Shown here: one piece after another, positions 6,123 to 11,108 of the stretch | Numbering within the stretch: position 1 is the first letter of the stretch | How the letters are laid out: the number at the start of each line of letters is the position of its first letter | Origin: an uncultured Prevotellaceae bacterium | GTDB taxonomy: Bacteria > Bacteroidota > Bacteroidia > Bacteroidales > Muribaculaceae | Direction of reading: 5' to 3' | Length of the DNA stretch: 11,108 bases | Assembly (NCBI GenBank): GCA_900541935.1 | Contig: UQLZ01000064.1 | Span: 1 to 11,108, forward strand | Made by a program: the position numbers and the translations under genes | The notes under the pieces: model-generated | Databases searched by the model: none | What the model was told of the DNA's origin: nothing | Seen by the model: only the letters and a program-made list of their open reading frames with translations

Positions 6123-7202
6123 ATGTGTAATTTTGGGATTGATATGGATGAGTTGTACTATAATATTGTTGATTTGCTGAAGCGGATGATTTCTGTTCCG
6201 TCGGTCAGTAGGGAGGAGAGTGCGGTAGCGGATTTGGTTTCCGAGTTTATTGAGAGTTACGGTTGCCACGTTCATAGAAGTGGCAATAATATTTGGTGCT
6301 ATTCAGATAATTTCTCATTCGACAAGCCGACCATATTGCTAAATTCTCATATCGATACTGTCAAGCCAGTTGCCGGCTGGACATATCCTCCGTTTGAAGC
6401 AACAGAGGTGGATGACAGAATTTATGGTCTTGGCAGCAATGACGCGGGTGCTTCGTTAGTATGCCTGTTGTCGGTATTTTTGGCATTGCGGAGCAGTAGC
6501 CAGTCGTATAATCTTGTTTTCCTGGCTTCGTGTGAAGAGGAGGTAAGCGGTAAGGCCGGTGTGGAGAGTGTTTTGCCTCAGTTGCCGCCAATAGCCATGG
6601 CGATAGTTGGAGAGCCTACGGGTATGAATCCTGCCGTTGCTGAGAAAGGGCTGATGGTTTTAGACGGAGAAATCAGAGGCGTTAGTGGTCATGCTGCACG
6701 CAATGAGGGAACTAACGCCATATATAAGGCTGTTGAGGTTGTTCAGACTTTGAAAGATTTAAAATTTGAAAAGGAGTCGGAATATCTGGGGCCGGTAAAG
6801 ATTAGTGTAACCCAAATTTCGGCGGGTACTCAGCATAATGTTGTCCCCGACCTTTGTAAAATTGTTGTTGATGTCCGAACTACAGATGCTTACAGCAATG
6901 AGGAAACACTTGAAATAATACGCAAGTCTGTGAAAGATTGTGATTTGGTTCCACGTAGCACCCGTTTGCGTCCGTCGTCAATACCAATGAATAATCCCAT
7001 TGTTCAACGATTGGTATTTTCAGGAAAAGAGCCTTTCGGTTCGCCAACTTTGAGTGACCAGGCACTGATGCCGTTTCCGTCGTTGAAAGTAGGTCCTGGT
7101 GATTCATCACGCTCGCATACAGCCGATGAGTATATATGTCAGTCTGAAATACGCGAAGCAATGCAGATATACTATACCGTTCTAAACGGTTTGCGGTTGT
7201 AG
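6123..7202 (+). CDS. argE: M20-family metallodeacetylase, ArgE-like (N-acyl-ornithine or N-acyl-citrulline deacetylase)
   Basis: The 359-residue zinc hydrolase has the M20 metal-site motifs in order: SHIDT (H76, with D78), GSNDAGA (D107, bridging), CEEE (E139/E140, catalytic base and ligand), VGEPTG (E164) and RSHTADE (H332). The dimerisation-domain GHAAR has H190. The C-terminal SDQALMPFPSLKVGPG pattern is typical of Bacteroidetes ArgE. ArgE removes the acyl group from the intermediate of arginine synthesis. In Bacteroidetes, which use N-succinyl- or N-acetylornithine transcarbamylase, the likely substrate is the acylated citrulline rather than acetylornithine; the sequence cannot decide this. 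It acts in the cytoplasm. The ATG at 6144 (M8, giving MDELYYNIVDLLKR) matches the family N-terminus better than the 6123 ATG, so the true product may be 352 residues. No arginine genes lie beside it. The gene faces priA, with 14 bases between the stops. Confidence 0.88.
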   Translation: MCNFGIDMDELYYNIVDLLKRMISVPSVSREESAVADLVSEFIESYGCHVHRSGNNIWCYSDNFSFDKPTILLNSHIDTVKPVAGWTYPPFEATEVDDRIYGLGSNDAGASLVCLLSVFLALRSSSQSYNLVFLASCEEEVSGKAGVESVLPQLPPIAMAIVGEPTGMNPAVAEKGLMVLDGEIRGVSGHAARNEGTNAIYKAVEVVQTLKDLKFEKESEYLGPVKISVTQISAGTQHNVVPDLCKIVVDVRTTDAYSNEETLEIIRKSVKDCDLVPRSTRLRPSSIPMNNPIVQRLVFSGKEPFGSPTLSDQALMPFPSLKVGPGDSSRSHTADEYICQSEIREAMQIYYTVLNGLRL

Positions 7203-7216
7203 AATCAGCCTCATAT

Positions 7217-7238
7217 CTATGACGGGTCAACGTCATAG
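7217..7238. terminator. Hairpin at the argE/priA convergence
   Basis: A perfect eight-pair inverted repeat (CTATGACG 7217-7224, CGTCATAG 7231-7238, six-base loop) includes the priA stop codon and its last codons. It starts 14 bases after the argE stop. Neither side has a clear U tract, so it may define 3' ends on both strands without being a classical intrinsic terminator. Confidence 0.4.
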
Positions 7239-9679
7239 TAAATTGTTGCTGATTTCATTCGGTTGTCGGAAAGGGAATTTTCGTAAATCTGTTGCAAGAT
7301 TGCTTTTACTTTCTGCATGGAAGCCTGAGTTTCCATTTTCAGCGTTATTTTACGTATATATTGTTGCTGTATTCTTGCAATAGGCGGGGTTTGCGGACCG
7401 AGTACACGTGCTCCAAAGATTTTTCTCAGCGTGTTGCAGTAGATTGTTGTTATTTCCGTTAGTGATGCGTCGTTACGGTGCTTTAGGTAAATGTCGATAA
7501 TACGGGTAAAAGGCGGGTATAGAAATGCTTTTCTTTCTTCCTGTTCGTGAGCATAATATCCTTGATAGTCGTGTTCGGTAACGAATTTGATAACCGGGTG
7601 CTCCGGTTCAGATGTCTGTATGCAAACAGTTCCCTGCTTGTGCTTTCTTCCCGCACGTCCAGAAACCTGCTCCATCATATTGAAAGCCCTTTCGTGTGCC
7701 CTGAAGTCAGGGAAATTTATCATATTGTCGGCATTGAGTATGCCTACGATGCTGACCCCGTCGAAATCAAGCCCCTTTGTAACCATTTGCGTACCAACAA
7801 GAATCTGCGTTTTTCTATTTGAAAAACTGTCGATGATTGTTTCGTAACTTGTCTTTGAGCGTGTAGTGTCGAGGTCCATACGTGCAATCTTCGAATCTTT
7901 GAAAATGCTTTCAATATCGTCTTCAATGCGTTCCGTTCCATATCCAACTATTTCTATTGACGGCTGGCGGCAAACCGGGCAGAAGTTAGGCAGTTGGATG
8001 GTATAGCCGCAGTAGTGGCAAACGAGGGCATTTTGATGTTTGTGGTAAGTCAGGCTTACGTCGCAGTTCTCGCATTTCGGTATCCAAGCGCATTCTTTGC
8101 ATCTTATGATAGGCGAGAAGCCACGGCGGTTTTGGAAGAGGATAACTTGCTCTCCATTAGCAAGGGCATTCTTGCAGTCGCTAATCAGTTCATTGGAGAA
8201 AAGCCCTTTCATTTCGCCACGTTTCCTTGCTCTGATAGAGTCAATGACCTTAACTTTAGGCAGTTCGATACCTTCGTGGCGTGTGAGCAGTTCCACAAGT
8301 CCGTATTTGCCTTCCTTTGCTTTAAAATATGTTTCTATAGAAGGAGTTGCCGAGCCCAAAAGGGTTTTGGCTCCGTGCATAGAGGCGAGAACAACAGCAG
8401 CGTCTCTGGCATTATACCTTGGTGCCGGATCCTGCTGCTTGTAACTTGATTCGTGTTCCTCGTCAACGATGACCAGCCTTAATTTTGCAAAAGGCAGGAA
8501 CACGGATGAGCGAACGCCGATAACTACGCATGGCTCGTTACTTCTGAGAAGTTTCTTCCAAATGTCAACACGCTCATTGTCAGAGAATTTGGAGTGATAT
8601 ATGAGCAGTTTGTCTCCAAAAACTTTTTGCAGTCGTTGCGTTAGTTGCGTTGTCAGTGCAATTTCAGGAACGAGGTAAAGAGCCTGCTGGTTTGAATCTA
8701 AAGCATCCTGGATAAGGTGGGTGTATATCTCCGTCTTTCCGCTTGAGGTAACTCCGTGAAGCAGAGTAACGCTTTTCTCTTTGAAAGAGGCGTGTATCTC
8801 GTGATATGCTTTTTGCTGGATTTCTGAAAGAGCGAAAGGCTTTTGTAGTTCTTTTCCGTTAAGGCAGGCAAAACGGTTGATTTCCTTTGTATATAGTCGG
8901 AAAATACCCATATCTGCCATTTGCTTTAGCATAGGCTGGCCGGCATCTGCCTTTTTGAGAAGGTCTTCCTTTTTAACTTCATAAGGTTCCGATAAATTCA
9001 TCCATTTTGAGAGGTCGAGATAAGCCAGTAGCATCGCCTCCTTCTTCTTTGCACGTGAAATCATGTCAAAGAATGTTGCAACTTTTTGCTTGTCATTATG
9101 CTCGGCATTCAGTTCAACGTAAATCTCGGTTCTCGGACGGTAGTTTTCAACAATTTTTTCATAGATGAAAACTGCGTCACGCTCAAGCATCTTAGAAATG
9201 GTCAATTCAACGTTTTTCAGCCCCGTAGCCTTAGAAATTTCTGCCGGTGTCAGTTTGTCCTTTGCGTAAAGAGCGGCATATACTGTTTTTTCCCTCTCTG
9301 TCATGGAGTTGTCGGCATCTACAAACTCCTCATTTAGTTTGATGTAGGTTTCACTTTCCACTTTCAGACCCGATGGAAGGGCAGCCTTATATACCTCTCC
9401 TATGGTGCACAGGTAATAGTTTGCAATCCATTCCCACAGTTTAAGTTGCGGGTGGCGTGTTATAGGGAAACTGTCCATAACGGAAATTATTGGCTTTACT
9501 TCAAAGTCTGTTGGCTTGTTATTGTGAACAGAGGCAACTATCCCGGTGTAGAATTTCTTTCTGCCGAATTGAACGAGCACCCTTCCGCCAATAACGATTT
9601 TTTGGCGTAACTCTTCGGGGATGCTGTATGTAAATGTGCCGAATATCGGCAGAGGGATAATTATTTCTGCAAATTCCAT
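7217..9679 (-). CDS. priA: Primosomal protein N' (replication restart helicase PriA)
   Basis: This 820-residue superfamily 2 helicase binds stalled forks and D-loops and starts reloading of the replicative helicase. The N-terminal 3'-DNA-binding domain opens with EIIIPLPIFGTFTYSIPEEL. Walker A is GVTSSGKT (309-316), the Walker B box is DEEH (406-409), motif III is GSATPS (442-447), QNRRG lies at 516-520, and the C-terminal helicase motifs are VGTQMVTKGLDFD (628-640) and QVSGRAGR (671-678). The zinc-binding insertion has all eight cysteines: C527, C530, C536, C539, C554, C557, C567 and C570. It is longer than the 732-residue E. coli protein, as is usual in Bacteroidetes, with the extra length in the region before the helicase core. 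The ATG at 9677-9679 gives the expected N-terminus. A promoter sits directly upstream, so expression need not depend on the barrel genes. Confidence 0.97.
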   Translation of the reverse strand: MEFAEIIIPLPIFGTFTYSIPEELRQKIVIGGRVLVQFGRKKFYTGIVASVHNNKPTDFEVKPIISVMDSFPITRHPQLKLWEWIANYYLCTIGEVYKAALPSGLKVESETYIKLNEEFVDADNSMTEREKTVYAALYAKDKLTPAEISKATGLKNVELTISKMLERDAVFIYEKIVENYRPRTEIYVELNAEHNDKQKVATFFDMISRAKKKEAMLLAYLDLSKWMNLSEPYEVKKEDLLKKADAGQPMLKQMADMGIFRLYTKEINRFACLNGKELQKPFALSEIQQKAYHEIHASFKEKSVTLLHGVTSSGKTEIYTHLIQDALDSNQQALYLVPEIALTTQLTQRLQKVFGDKLLIYHSKFSDNERVDIWKKLLRSNEPCVVIGVRSSVFLPFAKLRLVIVDEEHESSYKQQDPAPRYNARDAAVVLASMHGAKTLLGSATPSIETYFKAKEGKYGLVELLTRHEGIELPKVKVIDSIRARKRGEMKGLFSNELISDCKNALANGEQVILFQNRRGFSPIIRCKECAWIPKCENCDVSLTYHKHQNALVCHYCGYTIQLPNFCPVCRQPSIEIVGYGTERIEDDIESIFKDSKIARMDLDTTRSKTSYETIIDSFSNRKTQILVGTQMVTKGLDFDGVSIVGILNADNMINFPDFRAHERAFNMMEQVSGRAGRKHKQGTVCIQTSEPEHPVIKFVTEHDYQGYYAHEQEERKAFLYPPFTRIIDIYLKHRNDASLTEITTIYCNTLRKIFGARVLGPQTPPIARIQQQYIRKITLKMETQASMQKVKAILQQIYENSLSDNRMKSATIYYDVDPS
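7970..8101 (-). other. priA: PriA zinc-binding cysteine region
   Basis: Codons 527-570 hold four CxxC-type pairs (527/530, 536/539, 554/557, 567/570) that bind two zinc ions in PriA and are needed for its interactions with other primosome proteins. All eight are present, so the helicase looks functional. Confidence 0.9.
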
Positions 9680-9701
9680 TATGGTAGGTAGTTATATTAA
9701 A

Positions 9702-9732
9702 AGGGTGTGTCAAAATACCTTCGACACACCCT
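9702..9732 (-). terminator. Terminator hairpin after the first barrel gene, overlapping the priA leader
   Basis: A perfect ten-pair stem (AGGGTGTGTC 9702-9711, GACACACCCT 9723-9732) closes an 11-base loop. On the minus strand it is followed by TTTAATAT, a modest U tract. It starts 34 bases after the barrel gene's stop. It shares the nine bases GGTGTGTCA with the terminator at 4486-4525. Confidence 0.75.
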
Positions 9733-9733
9733 A

Positions 9734-9764
9734 CAAATATACTTTAAATAATAAATATATGCAA
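9734..9764 (-). promoter_or_regulatory. priA: Bacteroidetes-type promoter of priA
   Basis: On the minus strand the -7 box is TATATTTG (9734-9741), with TTGC (9761-9764) upstream and 20 bases between TTG and the -7 box, identical to the spacing at three other promoters here. Its upstream end lies just short of the barrel gene's stop codon (9767-9769). The start of transcription would fall around 9727-9731, inside one arm of the hairpin 9702-9732. Confidence 0.7.
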
Positions 9765-9766
9765 TA

Positions 9767-10399
9767 TTAGAATAGGTAAGTCAAACCAACTTTCCATGTA
9801 CCGCTTTTTCCGTTGAAGTTGTCAAGTTTGACTGCTTTCACAGAGCCTGTCATGTCCCAAGTGTAACTTGCTGACAGTTGAGTGTTTCTGAAAATTTCCA
9901 CACCAGCGCCTGCTTCCAACCCGAAAGAAACGCCTTTGTTCTTGAAAGCGTCAACATTGTTGTCGGCAACGAGGATAGAAAGGCAAGGACCGCCATAAAC
10001 GAATGGAGCAAGTTTTCTTTCAAAACCGTTCATCCTTGTGTATTTGAATCTCAAGTGGATAGGAATATCGATATAGTGCAAATAGATTCTCTCCCTACCG
10101 TATCCGTCAGAAGCCCATACTTTGAATTTGCTCAAGTCAACGGTCGCACCTCTTTGTGCATACTGCAAACCGAGGTCGATGCAGAAGCCGATGCCAGGAA
10201 TAGTGTATTCACCGAGAATTCCGGCATAATATCCGGCAGAAAGGTCTGTAACGAGCGGTTCGTTGCGGAACGCGTTCTGGCTCCATTTGATGTCAGAAAT
10301 CATAGCACCGGCAGTTGCTCCCCAACGCATTTGTGCTGAAGTGTAGAATGTTGCCAATGACACCATTGCTACTGTCAGGAATATAAATAGTTTTCTCAT
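9767..10399 (-). CDS. PorT-like outer-membrane beta-barrel protein
   Basis: The 210-residue product has a signal peptide (1-22, cleavage at TSA|Q) followed by RWGATAGA. It then shows alternating hydrophobic strands typical of small eight-stranded outer-membrane barrels: YYAGILGEY, GIGFCIDLGLQYAQRG, YLHYIDIPIHLRFKY (the conserved 'IDIP' strand of the PorT / OMP_b-brl_2 type), FVYGGPCLSILV, SFGLEAGAGVEIF, LSASYTW, and a final WKVGLTYLF. The terminal Phe is the usual recognition signal for barrel insertion. It is a paralog of the gene at 10538-11108 and lies directly downstream of it, but has its own promoter and terminator. PorT itself serves T9SS; this broad family also contains many barrels of unknown role, so no specific function is claimed. 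Confidence 0.88.
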   Translation of the reverse strand: MRKLFIFLTVAMVSLATFYTSAQMRWGATAGAMISDIKWSQNAFRNEPLVTDLSAGYYAGILGEYTIPGIGFCIDLGLQYAQRGATVDLSKFKVWASDGYGRERIYLHYIDIPIHLRFKYTRMNGFERKLAPFVYGGPCLSILVADNNVDAFKNKGVSFGLEAGAGVEIFRNTQLSASYTWDMTGSVKAVKLDNFNGKSGTWKVGLTYLF

Positions 10400-10418
10400 A
10401 CTCTTTTCAAAATTTATG

Positions 10419-10449
10419 CAAAACTACAAATTTTTTGGTGGCGTAGCAA
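10419..10449 (-). promoter_or_regulatory. Bacteroidetes-type promoter of the first barrel gene
   Basis: On the minus strand the -7 box is TAGTTTTG (10419-10426), with a TTG at 10447-10449 and 20 bases between. The leader would be only about 15 bases. Confidence 0.65.
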
Positions 10450-10462
10450 TAATATAGTATGT

Positions 10463-10513
10463 AAAATCGGCATTAATGGTAATTTCTTATACATTATTAC
10501 CAAAAATGCCGAT
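10463..10513 (-). terminator. Intrinsic terminator of the rightmost barrel gene
   Basis: The outer stem is nine pairs (ATCGGCATT 10466-10474, AATGCCGAT 10505-10513). After a 2x2 internal loop, an inner stem of seven pairs follows (TGGTAAT 10477-10483, ATTACCA 10496-10502) with a 12-base loop. AAAA at 10463-10466 gives the U tract on the minus strand. It starts 24 bases after the stop codon. Confidence 0.85.
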
Positions 10514-10537
10514 AATATAAGGTTGTTTATGATTTTT

Positions 10538-11108
10538 TTAGAAGAGGTATGCGGCTGTAACAGTCCAGTATTTGTTCTTCCCTTCGATTGAAGGCATATT
10601 CTCTACAACTTTAAGAGTTTCCAAAGTCTTAGTCATACCGATACCGTAACTTGCACCAACTTGCAAGTGCTTGAATAGTTCAACACCGAAACCGAAGTTC
10701 CAAGAGATATCGCATTTCTGGTTCTTGAATGCTTCAGCAGCTTCGTTTTTGCCGACAAGGAACGCGAAAGCCGGACCTGTTGCAAGGTATGGTCTGATGA
10801 TATGGTTAACGGCAGGAAGATTGATTTTCCATTTCAAGTTAACAGGCACGTCGATATAATCTCTGTGAGCGCTTACTGAAATATTGTTGGTTTCAAAAAA
10901 TTTTGCAGTTCTGCGAACGTACATTGCAGAAGCGTCGATACCAATACCGATAATAGGAGCGGTAAATTCAATCATAGCACCACCAGTGAAACCACTCAAA
11001 CGGACATCAAAAGGAGATGAAGATACAGAAATCTGATCCAATGCATCAAGTGAGATTGGTGAGCCATTACCAGGAGGTTAGAACCGATACCAAAAGCATT
11101 GTTGAATG
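10538..11108 (-). CDS. PorT-like outer-membrane beta-barrel protein, 5'-truncated and apparently frameshifted
   Basis: The gene enters from the right edge, so start and signal peptide are missing. From 11077 downward there are 179 codons and a stop, giving barrel strands that align with the neighbouring gene's product: FTGGAMIEF, GIGIDASAMYVRR, YIDVPVNLKWKI, YLATGPAFAFLVGKN, FGFGVELFKHLQVGASYG, and a final WTVTAAYLF. A TAA at 11078-11080 would end this frame upstream, but the next frame reads FNNAFGIGSN up to that point. One extra base there would give ...GSN-PPGNGSP..., so a one-base deletion (real or an assembly error near the contig end) is likely. A TTG at 11039-11041 could be called as a start, but that would remove the signal peptide and first strand. 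The function is unknown beyond the barrel family. Confidence 0.8.

Noticed and set aside
7994..8449. Plus-strand open frame of 151 codons opposite priA
   Set aside because: The opposite strand encodes PriA zinc and helicase motifs without a break. No plausible promoter or domain was seen on the plus strand.
9878..10339. Plus-strand open frame of 153 codons opposite the barrel gene
   Set aside because: The minus strand has a clear signal peptide, barrel strands and terminal Phe; the plus frame shows none of these.
11039..11041. TTG as the start of the rightmost barrel gene
   Set aside because: It would leave an outer-membrane barrel with no signal peptide. The homologous frame continues upstream, and truncation plus a frameshift explains the ending better.
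1..11108. A new defence or mobile system
   Set aside because: No transposase, integrase, phage, toxin-antitoxin, restriction, CRISPR or reverse-transcriptase motif was found. The nuclease is an exported P1-type enzyme, not a defence effector.

Overview
The window looks like a complete assembled contig from a Bacteroidales bacterium (Prevotella-like or a related gut or oral lineage; the genus cannot be fixed from the sequence). The evidence is AT-rich DNA, a type IX secretion (T9SS) C-terminal sorting domain, PorT-type outer-membrane barrels, a DUF4923-type protein, an ArgE of the Bacteroidetes kind, promoters of the TTG-N20-TAnnTTTG class, and several signal peptides followed by Gln. There are eight genes, two of them cut by the edges. 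No tRNA, rRNA, CRISPR array or insertion sequence was seen.

Left part (1-4278, minus strand): two tandem paralogous genes for large secreted proteins of unknown function. The downstream one (1-2163) runs off the left edge and carries an extra 'cleaved adhesin / choice-of-anchor J' type domain near its N-terminus. The upstream one (2542-4278) lacks that domain and is complete, ending in a T9SS type A sorting domain. Both have the same promoter layout, and their 3' parts are nearly identical in DNA. The first 55 bases of the window are an exact copy of 2857-2911, which probably explains why the contig starts where it does.

Middle (4549-7202): a secreted S1/P1-type zinc nuclease and a small exported DUF4923-like protein on the minus strand, then, divergently on the plus strand, an M20-family deacetylase resembling the Bacteroidetes ArgE of arginine synthesis. 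The promoters of the last two genes lie back to back with their -7 boxes three bases apart.

Right part (7217-11108, minus strand): priA (primosomal helicase N', all motifs intact), preceded by two tandem PorT-like outer-membrane beta-barrel genes. priA has its own promoter, which begins just upstream of the stop codon of the preceding barrel gene and overlaps that gene's terminator hairpin. The rightmost barrel gene is cut by the edge and appears to carry a one-base frameshift about 30 bases from the contig end.

Six of the eight genes encode exported or outer-membrane proteins; argE and priA are cytoplasmic housekeeping genes. Nearly every gene has its own promoter and hairpin terminator, so the window is mostly monocistronic units rather than one pathway. 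No defence system or other clearly new system is visible. The most interesting parts are the domain-swapping T9SS paralog pair and the terminator/promoter overlap ahead of priA.
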